This document shows, one piece after another, positions 51,784-59,884 of a stretch of 64,000 nt of DNA. This DNA comes from Butyrivibrio fibrisolvens (GTDB lineage: Bacteria; Bacillota; Clostridia; Lachnospirales; Lachnospiraceae), in NCBI RefSeq assembly GCF_037113525.1, contig NZ_CP146963.1, positions 1,426,001 through 1,490,000 of the forward strand, written 5' to 3'. Under the pieces are notes generated by a model. It was not told the origin of the DNA. It made no database searches and worked only from the letters and a program-made list of their open reading frames with translations. Position numbers and translations under genes: made by a program. Each line of letters begins with the position of its first letter. The stretch's first letter is position 1.

Positions 51784-51854
51784 TCCTTCCGGATATGATA
51801 CTGACATTATCAAAAGAATAAAAAATAAGAATACGTTAGGGGAATAGGAATTGT

Positions 51855-52526
51855 ATGAGAAAGGGATTTTTGGCGCTATTTAGCGGATTTCCTGAGCATC
51901 ACTTTTCTAAGGAAATTGCAGAGAGGCTTCGCACAGAACTACCAGAGCGTAAGAGCATTGTTTTTATCACTGCGTGTCCGCTTAACTATGACCAAAATGA
52001 TGACGACTGTGACGGCATGTACGAGATGTTCGCAGAGCAGGGATTGCCATTTGAGAAGCACTGCGTGATCGATAAGCGTACAGAACCTGAGATGGCCAAA
52101 GAGCTGGTGCAGAATGCAGATTGTATTTTTCTCATGGGCGGAGGTGCCTGCGAGGATCAGCTTAATTTGATTCGTGAAAAGGGTTGTTATGAAGCTTTGA
52201 TAGACTGTCATGCTGCAATTTTCGGCGTTAGTGCAGGATCCATGAACATGGCTCGTAAGACAGTGGATTTCTCTGAGTCAATGGAAGCCTTTGACGGACT
52301 TGGATTTACTAACATAACAGTTAGCTGCCACCATGACCCGGAAGACACATGGCGCTACGAGAAGACTCTTAGAATGTCTGAGAACCGTACTGTATACGCT
52401 ATGGAGGATATGAGTGCCTTCTTTATCAAGGGTGGCCATATTGATGTGGTGGGAACGATCTACCGCGTTAAGGACAGAAAACTTCAGGCACTCACCGAGG
52501 AAGACATCAAAGAGTTGGAGCAGTAG
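51855..52526 (+). CDS. Peptidase S51-like (dipeptidase E / cyanophycinase type)
   Basis: A 223-residue class-I-amidotransferase-fold serine peptidase: LFLMGGG-type turn (CIFLMGGGACEDQL, about residue 95) and the nucleophile elbow GVSAGSMNM near residue 124, with His in SCHHDPED near 155. It cuts small peptides, usually Asp-Xaa dipeptides. The ATG follows a GGGGAATAGGA site. It is 15 bases upstream of the CE15-like gene and may share its transcript. Confidence 0.82.
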   Translation: MRKGFLALFSGFPEHHFSKEIAERLRTELPERKSIVFITACPLNYDQNDDDCDGMYEMFAEQGLPFEKHCVIDKRTEPEMAKELVQNADCIFLMGGGACEDQLNLIREKGCYEALIDCHAAIFGVSAGSMNMARKTVDFSESMEAFDGLGFTNITVSCHHDPEDTWRYEKTLRMSENRTVYAMEDMSAFFIKGGHIDVVGTIYRVKDRKLQALTEEDIKELEQ

Positions 52527-52541
52527 GAGATGGGGGAGATA

Positions 52542-53633
52542 ATGGAAAAAGAAGAAATCCGTGAATTTTATCAAAAGAATATGTATGGCATATGGAGAAA
52601 AGGGGAGAAAGTTTCTTATGAATTGCTAGGCCCGGATACTAAGAAAGCTGATCCTAAAAATCCTTTCGAAGTCATTGGCGGTGACCTAATCAGGATAAAG
52701 ATCGAAGCAGCTGATAGGAAGACAGAATTCATAGTGCATCTGCACAGACCAAAAGTGGAAAACACTCCTCTTTTTTCGGAAGGTGCTCCCTTTATCATAT
52801 GCATGCATCCCATCCAACCGATAGAATATTTTCTTTCCCATGGATATGCTGTATTGGTCCTGGAAATAGGTAAAATTGCATCTGATGATACAAGGCATCA
52901 GGGAGCTTTTTATGACCTGTATCCTTATGGCGAAGATGAATCCGAGCAGACAGGAGTTTTGATGGCCTGGGCATGGGGAGCATCCAAGGTTCTGGACGCG
53001 GTATATGCTGGCCTTAACAAGGAATATTCACTGAATGCCGATGCATCAATGGTGACAGGCGTATCTAGATGGGGGAAGGCAACAGCTGTCTGCGGCGCTT
53101 TTGATGAAAGATTCCGGGTGACTATTCCAACCTGTTCCGGAGCCGGAGGCCTGGCTTTATATAACTGTATCTCTGAAGGGAAAAGCTATGATTTTAGTAG
53201 CGTAGGTGGTCCGAAAGAATATACGTATGGCCAAAATGAACCATTAGATTGTCTTCAGTCTGAGGCTGAACGAGGGTGGTTTAATGACAACTTTCTTAAA
53301 TACCGTGATCCACAGGATATCCCTATAGATCAGGAATATCTTCCTATACTGGCTATGGACAAAGTCAGATACTATTTCATAATTGCAGCCTATACCGGAG
53401 AAGACTGGGTCAACGCTCCTGCAATGTGGGAATGTTATAAGAAGGCAAGTGCAGTCTATGAGGAAAAGGGCCTTGGCGATAATATTGCAGTACATTTTCA
53501 CAAGGAAGGCCATGCTGTGATCGAAGAGGATGTAAGGCTCCTTATAAAATATTTTGAGCGTATGTATTATGGAGCAGAGAACGGTCTTGATCTTAGTGAG
53601 CTGAAGACGACGGCTTTTGAATCTTTTGTTTGA
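52542..53633 (+). CDS. CE15-like glucuronoyl esterase
   Basis: A 363-residue alpha/beta hydrolase with the CE15 motif GVSRWGK near residue 172 (canonical GCSRxGK, with Ser as nucleophile), SGAGGLA near 197, SEAERGWFNDNF near 240, and the catalytic His in KEGHAVIEED near 323. CE15 enzymes cut esters between 4-O-methylglucuronic acid of xylan and lignin. Known ones are secreted, but this protein has no signal peptide, so it would act on small imported sugars or on another ester. The Cys of the motif is Val here. ATG 52542 is preceded by GGGGGAG. Confidence 0.8.
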   Translation: MEKEEIREFYQKNMYGIWRKGEKVSYELLGPDTKKADPKNPFEVIGGDLIRIKIEAADRKTEFIVHLHRPKVENTPLFSEGAPFIICMHPIQPIEYFLSHGYAVLVLEIGKIASDDTRHQGAFYDLYPYGEDESEQTGVLMAWAWGASKVLDAVYAGLNKEYSLNADASMVTGVSRWGKATAVCGAFDERFRVTIPTCSGAGGLALYNCISEGKSYDFSSVGGPKEYTYGQNEPLDCLQSEAERGWFNDNFLKYRDPQDIPIDQEYLPILAMDKVRYYFIIAAYTGEDWVNAPAMWECYKKASAVYEEKGLGDNIAVHFHKEGHAVIEEDVRLLIKYFERMYYGAENGLDLSELKTTAFESFV

Positions 53634-53785
53634 ATGGTGCGGTTGACTAAGAGGGACTTGTAAAATGGTTTAAATATGGGATTTATGGGCAGTCACTTTT
53701 TATAGTTTTGAAAATGATAAGATGTGGCTGCTTTACTGTTAAAAAATGTAGAATTCTACAAAATCCTTGATTAAGAATCATTGCA

Positions 53786-54604
53786 TTGGCACCATTATCC
53801 TTTGAAGAATACTTTGAGTATGTGGGAGGATCGGCAACAGATGCGATTTATTCATATATCCAGTATGGAGGAATGCCTCTTGCTGTTTTAAAGAGCGATG
53901 AGGAAAGAAAAGAATACCTAAAGAACCTTTTTCAGACTACGTATTTTAGTGATATTGTGGAGAGAAATCATCTAAAAAAGAGCGAGGCGTTAGATGAACT
54001 CTGTAATATAATCAGTTCTTCAACGGGGGCTTTGTTAAACGCTGATAAGATTGCAAAAACCTTCGTGAGCGTACGACATGAAAAAATAAACAGAACAACT
54101 GTAGAAAACTACATAGAATATTTTAAGGATGCTTTTATACTACGAGAAGCGTCACGATATGATCTTAAAGGCAGGAAAGAGATTGGAGCATTAAGAAAGT
54201 ATTATTTCTGCGATACTGGACTTCGCAATGCCAGGCTTAATTTTGCTTTCCCTGATGAAGGACAGATGCTGGAAAACATTGTTTATAACGAACTTTGCTA
54301 TAATGGCTATACTGTAAACGTTGGAGCTTTTGATTCTGTTGAAAAAGATAAGAATGGAAAGTCTGTTAGAAGAACTAATGAAGTGGATTTTTACGCTACA
54401 AAGGGAGTGAGATCATACTATATTCAAGTAACCGCGGACATATCAAATGCTGATACAAAGGCAAGAGAGGTTAGGCCATATATCATGCTAAACGATCAGG
54501 TACAGAAGATATTAGTAATCAATAGGCCTATTAATGAAACAAGAGACGAGCAGGGCTTTACGGTTATTGGAATTGCAGACTTTTTGCTCAGATTTATAAA
54601 GTAA
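53786..54604 (+). pseudogene. AAA-ATPase DUF4143 protein gene, 5' truncated
   Basis: The frame encodes only the C-terminal DUF4143 part of a family of ATPases: APLSFEEYFEY at its start would follow an AAA domain of about 130 residues, which is missing. It ends normally (IADFLLRFIK). The only possible start is a TTG without a ribosome site, and the 150 bases upstream do not encode the missing domain. The next thing downstream is an IS element. The remaining 272 residues include the DEVDFY-type strand (NEVDFYATKG) of a nuclease-like fold. Non-functional remnant. Confidence 0.75.
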
Positions 54605-54619
54605 TCAATTCAAGAGGCA

Positions 54620-54800
54620 ACGTCAACTACCACGCACCTAAAGGTACGTGGCTTGCGACTCCCCTGTAGTTCGTTGCAATAACTCCTACATTTTGTCGGT
54701 GTAACTTCCGTGGGGTCGCATCATGGGACGGTTGACACCGCCCCTTACGACAAAGATTTACTCTGCCGTAACTGTATCAGGTACTTGACTATCTTCAAGA
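54620..54800 (-). ncRNA. Putative omega RNA (TnpB guide) at the element end
   Basis: In IS200/IS605 elements the TnpB guide RNA is encoded at the 3' end of tnpB and reaches into the right end, with its guide just outside. The corresponding region here is the minus strand from about 54800 to 54620, which contains several GC-rich inverted segments (including the CCACG hairpin). Its extent and 3' guide are inferred from the family, not seen directly. Confidence 0.45.
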
Positions 54801-55897
54801 TAGTTGATTCCCATGCGGTACAGATTCATAGCTCCAATGCGGTCATCGTTTGATTTATAGCCACAGTTCTTACAAGTAAACAGATGCAATTTCTTATCAC
54901 GATTGGCTTTTTCAATGTGTCCACATACAGGACAGCACTGACTCGTATAACGAGGGTCAACCTTAATAACAGTAGACTGATTCTGTTTAGCTTTGTAGAT
55001 AAGTTTCTGTTCAAGGTCATAGAAAGACCACGATACGGAAACGTAGCGGTCTTTGGTTCTGACACACTCTGTAGCATTACGAACGCCTGACAAATCTTCA
55101 AGAACAAAGAGCGTATGCTTTGGGTTGGATTCAACGAGTGCCTTTGATACCTGGTGGTTAACATCCTGCATCCAACGGTTTTCTCGCTGACCGATAGCTT
55201 TTAATCTACGTCTTGAAGATGGTGTCTGACACATTTGGAGTTCTTTACGAAGCTTAGAATAATGAGCACGTTTCTGCTTGATGGCTTTACCGCTTACAAA
55301 TCCAGACTTGTGCTTACTGTCATAAGTAGCAACGACAAAGTTTATACCTCTGTCAATACCAACGACATTACAGATGTCAGAAACATTACTTTCTTCGACA
55401 TCGTAGGTTACGGGGATATGCAAAAAATACTTACCATGCTTATTTACAAGCTTGGCAGTTCCAAACTTATAGATGTCGTGATCAAAGTATTTTGCCATGC
55501 CTTCAGCGAAATAGGGCAACTTAACACGTCCATTCAGTGTATTTACTGAAAAGCAGTTTTGTGTAAGGGAATAATCTCTGTTCCAAACAAGGTCATACTG
55601 TGGTTTTTTGAAGGATGGCTGAATCCACTCTTTCTGATTTTCGAGGATGGTCTTATATCTTGCAATGACAGTCTTAAATACGGACTGAGCCATCTGAGAT
55701 TTGAGTCCAAACATTTCTCGGAGTGTAGAGTACAAAGCCTTGTTAAGTGAGAACTGCTTTAGGTCGTGAGTGCGGAACACATAGTCAGATACATAATTAC
55801 AGGCATCAGAATAAACAGACATGGTTTCATCAAGAAAAACCTTACTGTCTGCATTAACAGATATCTGAATTTTAGCTGTAACTGTCATCTGTTCCAT
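54758..55897 (-). CDS. tnpB: IS605 TnpB, RNA-guided nuclease
   Basis: A 379-residue TnpB with a split RuvC: Asp in GIDRGINF near residue 182, Glu in VLEDLSG near 265, and Asp in DRIGAMNL near 352, plus the zinc finger CPVCGH and CKNCGY. All catalytic residues are present. TnpB uses the omega RNA to cut the donor site and keep the element in place. Start chosen at the Met (55897) with GAGG 6 bases upstream; a 13-residue extension is possible. It ends near the element end. Confidence 0.92.
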   Translation of the reverse strand: MEQMTVTAKIQISVNADSKVFLDETMSVYSDACNYVSDYVFRTHDLKQFSLNKALYSTLREMFGLKSQMAQSVFKTVIARYKTILENQKEWIQPSFKKPQYDLVWNRDYSLTQNCFSVNTLNGRVKLPYFAEGMAKYFDHDIYKFGTAKLVNKHGKYFLHIPVTYDVEESNVSDICNVVGIDRGINFVVATYDSKHKSGFVSGKAIKQKRAHYSKLRKELQMCQTPSSRRRLKAIGQRENRWMQDVNHQVSKALVESNPKHTLFVLEDLSGVRNATECVRTKDRYVSVSWSFYDLEQKLIYKAKQNQSTVIKVDPRYTSQCCPVCGHIEKANRDKKLHLFTCKNCGYKSNDDRIGAMNLYRMGINYLEDSQVPDTVTAE

Positions 55898-55971
55898 AGT
55901 GTACCTCATTGTTATTTCACTAAATATATAATACAATATTTATTAGTGAAAATCAATTATTTGTAAGGCGA

Positions 55972-56118
55972 TTTTACAAGGAAAACCAAGTTAAATACAA
56001 AATAATCAAAGCTTTACAAGATGCAGGCTATGACGTTGAAATTGATAACAGAATGCTAATAGTAGATGATTACGACACCAATAATGGAGTCGCTGTAAAA
56101 ATCGAAGCTTTGCCGTAA
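55972..56118 (+). CDS. Unexplained coding-like fragment between tnpB and tnpA
   Basis: The frame VKYKIIKALQDAGYDVEIDN followed by RMLIVDDYDTNNGVAVKIEA and a stop is protein-like. No ATG/GTG/TTG lies in frame before the internal ATG. It sits where IS605 elements normally have only the divergent promoters. It may be a passenger or a remnant of a gene captured by the element. Confidence 0.3.
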   Translation, partial: FYKENQVKYKIIKALQDAGYDVEIDNRMLIVDDYDTNNGVAVKIEALP

Positions 56119-56127
56119 ATACATCCT

Positions 56128-56532
56128 ATGGACAACAGATATAATCATCGCAACAGACGCAAGTACAGTCTAAAAGTGCATATAGTTCTAGTCACTAAGT
56201 ACCGCAAACAGATACTTAAAGGCTCTATTGCTGACGATGCTAAACAGCAAATATATGATATCTGTAATTCTAAAGGTTACGGCATTATAGCTATGGAAAC
56301 CGACAAAGACCATATACATTTTCTGATAAGTTACGATACTACAGATAGAGTATGCGACATAGTAAAGCTTATTAAGCAACAGACCACACACTATCTATGG
56401 CAGAAATATCCAAACTTTTTATCTAAGTGTTACTGGAAGCATAAGATATTTTGGTCAGATGGTTATTTTGCTTGCAGTATAGGCGAAGTATCCTCAACAA
56501 CTATACAAAAATATATCGAGAACCAAGGTTAA
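56128..56532 (+). CDS. tnpA: IS200/IS605 TnpA, HUH transposase
   Basis: A 134-residue Y1 transposase: HIH metal motif in DKDHIHFLI near residue 63 and catalytic Tyr in TTIQKYIENQG near 128. It cuts and joins single-stranded DNA at the hairpin ends. The length is normal to slightly short. Ribosome site weak. All key residues are intact, so the element may still move. Confidence 0.92.
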   Translation: MDNRYNHRNRRKYSLKVHIVLVTKYRKQILKGSIADDAKQQIYDICNSKGYGIIAMETDKDHIHFLISYDTTDRVCDIVKLIKQQTTHYLWQKYPNFLSKCYWKHKIFWSDGYFACSIGEVSSTTIQKYIENQG

Positions 56533-56611
56533 TAGCTACGAATTTACAAGGCTCCTCCCACCGCCCAAGGGCAGTGGGTTTCCGCCTACGACAACCGAAA
56601 GGATTTTATTT

Positions 56612-57391
56612 ATGAATAAACAAGATATAATCAGTATATTAAATGACTTTCCATATAGCCGCGGTGAATATTGGGTGATAACAGGAAGTGCTATGGCTTT
56701 ATACGGAATCCGCGAAAAGACTCATGATATAGATATGGGATGTACATCTAAGATGGCAGATATCCTTGAGTCAGATGGATACCCATATTCGCTGACAGAA
56801 AGCGGCAATAGGAAGTTTAAGATCGGTGAAAATATAGAGGTATTCGAAAACTGGATTAAAGATACAATTGATATAGTTGATAATATCCCTGTAATCTCTA
56901 TCAAAGGTCTTGTCCTTATGAAAAAAGAGCTTGGTCGAGACAAGGATAAGAAAGATATTGCTCTGATCAAGGAATATCTGGGCACTAAGATCGAACTTGT
57001 TGATAATGTTTTGAAGCCTGAAGACTTTGTAAGACTCAGAGTAGCTACCGGATTTGCAGATATTCCAGTGGAGCACGTCAGAAAAGCTCTTCAGAACGGT
57101 CTTATAAATGTATCTGTATTAAAAGATGGAGAACTTATAGGAATGGGCAGGCTTGTAGGTGACGGTGCTATGTACTGGTACCTGCAGGAAATAATAGTCT
57201 TGCCACAGTACCAGGGTCTTGGCATTGGTACTATGATAGTTGATCACCTGGTTGATTACGCCATAAAGAATTCTTCCACAGGTAAATTCACGACTATTGG
57301 TGGAGTTTCTGCCAAAGGCAAAGAAGGATTCTATCAGAAGCTGGGATTTACTGTGATACAAAATGGCATCCAGAAAATGATTGAAATATAA
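56612..57391 (+). CDS. Nucleotidyltransferase-like + GNAT fusion protein
   Basis: A 259-residue two-domain protein. Residues 1-125 look like a nucleotidyltransferase (GSAMALYGIREKTHDIDMGC near 25-44, Gly-Ser and Asp-x-Asp motif), as in MNT-type antitoxins or aminoglycoside NTases. Residues about 130-259 are a GNAT acetyltransferase with the CoA loop in YQGLGIGTMIV near 200 and a GFYQKLGF end. I do not know this exact fusion; each half is recognisable. It may modify an antibiotic or a tRNA/protein. Ribosome site is modest (GAAAGGA). It follows the IS element directly. Confidence 0.7.
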   Translation: MNKQDIISILNDFPYSRGEYWVITGSAMALYGIREKTHDIDMGCTSKMADILESDGYPYSLTESGNRKFKIGENIEVFENWIKDTIDIVDNIPVISIKGLVLMKKELGRDKDKKDIALIKEYLGTKIELVDNVLKPEDFVRLRVATGFADIPVEHVRKALQNGLINVSVLKDGELIGMGRLVGDGAMYWYLQEIIVLPQYQGLGIGTMIVDHLVDYAIKNSSTGKFTTIGGVSAKGKEGFYQKLGFTVIQNGIQKMIEI

Positions 57392-57466
57392 GTGATGGGA
57401 AGCTTGAAAAATTTGAATGATAAAGTCTTTTAAGATTATACTTGAAAACAATTTTTAATCATATTA

Positions 57467-57511
57467 GCCTTTTCTTAGGACGTCCAAATCTTTCCTAAGA
57501 GGAGGCTTTTT
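57467..57511 (+). promoter_or_regulatory. Terminator-like attenuator over the ribosome site of the hydrolase gene
   Basis: AGCC...CTTAGGA pairs with TCCTAAG...GGCT (57467-57507) and is followed by T6, giving a full intrinsic terminator shape. The right arm contains GAGGAGG, the ribosome site of the gene at 57514. It would stop transcription or hide the site, and only a read-through or alternative fold would allow expression. Confidence 0.6.
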
Positions 57512-57513
57512 TG

Positions 57514-58512
57514 ATGAATAAAGAACAGCTGCACAGATACATCTTACAGAACACAGGTAATGAGAGTAATGTATGTCAGATCTATGCGATCAAAGATGGA
57601 AAAACAGCCTATGATGACTGCTGGCACGGATTTAAGACACTGGATGCCATGAATGTCAATTCAGTTACAAAAGGTGTTATGGGACTACTGGCAGGAATAG
57701 CTCTGGATAAGGGCTATATCAAAAGTATAGACCAGAAAGTAATGGACTATTTTCCTGATTACACTGTAAAGCGTGGGGAGAAGACCATATACGATGTCAC
57801 GATAAGGCACCTGCTCACTATGACAGCTCCCTATAAAGGTAAGTCAGAGCCTTGGAAGAAAGTCTGTACTTCACCGGACTTTACTCTGGCGATACTTGAT
57901 AATCTTGGGGGTCGCAACGGAATAACGGGTGAGTTCAGATATGCTACGCTTGGTATTCAGATTCTTGCAGGAATTATCGAGAGGGCGACAGGCGAGAAGT
58001 GCATCGATTTTGCCAACAGGAATCTGTTTGAGCCACTGGAACTTCCGAAGCGAATACCACACGGAGACAGCTCCAAGGAAGATCAGTTCGATTTCTTCAT
58101 GAATAAGAATCCAAGGAAATATGAATGGTACACTGATCCTAAGGGCTGCGTTACTGCAGGTTGGGGACTGTGTATGTCGGCCAAAGATATGGCTGTACTC
58201 GGCAGCCTTGTGCTTGATGGCGGTCTTTATGGCGACAAGAGAATCATCTCTGAAGAATACTTAAAAGACATGCTGACACCTCATATTAAGCTTGGCGAGC
58301 GATTTGGCTTCATGAATTACGGCTACTTATGGTATAAGCCCTATGATGACAGAGAAGTTTACGCTGCTATTGGCGACAGCGGAAATATCATCTATGTAAA
58401 CAAAGAGATGAATGTATCGGTGGGAATGACCGGTACATTTAAGCCCAGGATTTTTGACAGAGTGGAATTTATAGAACAAAAAGTATTGCCGACGATTGTG
58501 AGTATGTTATAG
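57514..58512 (+). CDS. Serine hydrolase, beta-lactamase class C/DD-peptidase type
   Basis: A 332-residue protein without a signal peptide. Catalytic SVTK near residue 50 (SxxK). The second motif is YAT near 143 in place of Tyr-x-Asn, and the last motif may be GDSG near 289. These are altered compared with true class C enzymes, as is common in cytoplasmic esterase-type members. Substrate unknown. ATG 57514 is 8 bases after GGAGG within the hairpin described above. Last gene before the mobile-element boundary. Confidence 0.82.
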   Translation: MNKEQLHRYILQNTGNESNVCQIYAIKDGKTAYDDCWHGFKTLDAMNVNSVTKGVMGLLAGIALDKGYIKSIDQKVMDYFPDYTVKRGEKTIYDVTIRHLLTMTAPYKGKSEPWKKVCTSPDFTLAILDNLGGRNGITGEFRYATLGIQILAGIIERATGEKCIDFANRNLFEPLELPKRIPHGDSSKEDQFDFFMNKNPRKYEWYTDPKGCVTAGWGLCMSAKDMAVLGSLVLDGGLYGDKRIISEEYLKDMLTPHIKLGERFGFMNYGYLWYKPYDDREVYAAIGDSGNIIYVNKEMNVSVGMTGTFKPRIFDRVEFIEQKVLPTIVSML

Positions 58513-58588
58513 AAATCCCGACCTTGAAGTCAACTAAGTGATAAACCCTAGGAAAATCAAGGGTTTGCGGTGGTAAAAGGAGCTTAGG

Positions 58589-58611
58589 TACCACAAAAGT
58601 GCCACAAAAGT
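58589..58611. repeat. Tandem CCACAAAAGT repeats, possible integration-site sequence
   Basis: CCACAAAAGT occurs at 58591-58600 and 58602-58611 (11-base period), following TTAGGTA. Short CCACAAAAGT-like repeats occur at the ends of some integrative elements as integrase arm sites. Here they lie between the last chromosomal-type gene and the first gene of the ParA/ParB/RepA block. No integrase gene is in the window. Confidence 0.4.
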
Positions 58612-58686
58612 TCCAATGGTAGATGCAGGACAGTACATGATAATGCATTTACACCTTGGGTAGTCAATCAAATATTTGCAAAATTA

Positions 58687-58730
58687 AGGACACTTTCTAA
58701 AAGAGAAATCTTTTGAGAGTGTCCTTTTGT
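58687..58730 (+). terminator. Intrinsic terminator at the element boundary
   Basis: AGGACACT/AGTGTCCT plus AAAAGA/TCTTTT with loop GAAA, followed by T4GTTA. Confidence 0.8.
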
Positions 58731-58779
58731 TATGGTCAAAATAAAAAAGTTGGCTAATAAAACCAAGGAGGTAGTGAAC

Positions 58780-58896
58780 ATGAGAACTTGTGCAGCGACA
58801 GGTGCAGTGAGAGCGATGCGAAGAATGACCGTTCCCGAAATGAGACAGAAATTATATCCAATCAGAGGAGGAATGAAAAAAGATGTTGAAAATTAG
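58780..58896 (+). CDS. Small basic 38-residue protein, unknown
   Basis: ATG 58780 follows AAGGAGG by 8 bases and gives a 38-residue peptide (MRTCAATGAVRAMRRMTVPE...) ending at TAG 58894-58896. It overlaps the start of the next gene (58883) by 14 bases. The excellent ribosome site and overlap suggest a real gene that leads the ParA/ParB operon. No family is recognised. Confidence 0.5.
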   Translation: MRTCAATGAVRAMRRMTVPEMRQKLYPIRGGMKKDVEN

Positions 58897-59080
58897 AATT
58901 TCGGGACCTACTTATGAACTCAAGGATTACCTTGAGCACATGGAGAAAGATAAAGTTTATCAGATTACAAGCAAGTCACAGCCCTTGAAGAATAAGGGAA
59001 CAAACAGAATCTTCCGTGTTTTCACGGATGTTGATAAAAAAACTAAGATAGCTGCCAGGGAAGCAAAGGTAGCAGGATAA
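58883..59080 (+). CDS. Small 65-residue protein of the mobile element
   Basis: MLKIRISGPTYELKDYLEHM and FRVFTDVDKKTKIA are the main segments: a beta strand, helix and beta strand pattern like the DUF3970/YvzF group of short proteins found in Firmicutes plasmids and integrative elements. GAGGAGG lies about 15 bases before the ATG. It lies 18 bases upstream of parA and probably belongs to the same operon. Confidence 0.65.
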   Translation: MLKIRISGPTYELKDYLEHMEKDKVYQITSKSQPLKNKGTNRIFRVFTDVDKKTKIAAREAKVAG

Positions 59081-59098
59081 CAATGGAGGGATACGGTT

Positions 59099-59884
59099 AT
59101 GTCAAAAGTAATCGCAATAGCAAACCAGAAAGGCGGAGTCGGAAAGACCGCCGTGGCAAGCAATTTAAGCGTCGGGCTTGCCATGAATGGAAAGAAAGTA
59201 ATGGTTATAGACGCAGATCCGCAGGGCAATCTTACTTCAAGTCTTGGAATTGATAATGCGGATGAATTAGAGAACACTCTTGCTTCATTTATTGAACGTG
59301 AGATTATGGAAGAACAGATCGAGCCGGAGGAATATATCCTGCATAACGAGGAAGGCGTAGATATCATGCCTTGTAACATCAAGCTTGCAGGAATGGACTA
59401 CATGATCATGAACGCATTAAGCAGGGAACATCTGCTTGACGCATTTGTGTCGAGTGTCAGGGATGAGTATGATTATATTTTAATAGACTGCTCCCCTAGC
59501 CTTAACTTGGTGACGATCAATGTATTGACAGCCGCTGATTCAGTGATCATTCCTGTGGAGGCTTCATATCTTTCAATGGCTGGACTGCAACAGCTGCTTG
59601 CTTCAATAGGATCGACTAAGAGAAAACTTAATCGCAAGCTCCAGGTAGAAGGCATAGTCATAAATAAAGTCAATACCCGGACAAATCACGAAAAGGATAT
59701 AATCGGCAAGCTTCGTGAGGCATACGGAAGCCAGATAAAGGTCTTTGATGTAATGATTCCTGAGTCTGTAAGGGCAAAGGAATGTACTGCATTTGGAGTA
59801 AGTATTTATAAGCACGATGGCAAAGGCAAAGTCGCAAAGGCTTTTGAAGAGCTGACAAGGGAGGTGCTGGAACATGGCTGCTAA
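59099..59884 (+). CDS. parA: ParA/Soj-type partition ATPase
   Basis: A 261-residue deviant Walker-A ATPase: IANQKGGVGKTAVASNLSVG near residues 7-26, MVIDADPQGNLTSSLG (about 35-50), and YDYILIDCSPSLNLVTINVL (about 121-140). With ParB it places plasmids or integrated elements at cell division. Ribosome site GGAGGGA. The parB start overlaps its 3' end by 11 bases, so both are made from one message. It starts the replication/maintenance block. Confidence 0.95.
   Translation: MSKVIAIANQKGGVGKTAVASNLSVGLAMNGKKVMVIDADPQGNLTSSLGIDNADELENTLASFIEREIMEEQIEPEEYILHNEEGVDIMPCNIKLAGMDYMIMNALSREHLLDAFVSSVRDEYDYILIDCSPSLNLVTINVLTAADSVIIPVEASYLSMAGLQQLLASIGSTKRKLNRKLQVEGIVINKVNTRTNHEKDIIGKLREAYGSQIKVFDVMIPESVRAKECTAFGVSIYKHDGKGKVAKAFEELTREVLEHGC

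Larger units (their letters stand above)
54610..56590. mobile_element. IS200/IS605-family element
   Basis: Divergent tnpB (minus) and tnpA (plus) are enclosed by end hairpins: CCACG-CACCTAAAGGTA-CGTGG (about 54635-54656) and CCCACCGCCC-AA-GGGCAGTGGG (about 56556-56577). This is the IS605 layout, in which single-strand transposition by TnpA uses the hairpins and no inverted repeats or target duplications are made. The exact ends are estimates. It is inserted downstream of the truncated DUF4143 gene and before an NTase-GNAT gene. TnpB-associated omega RNA should cover the left end (see the ncRNA entry). Confidence 0.85.
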
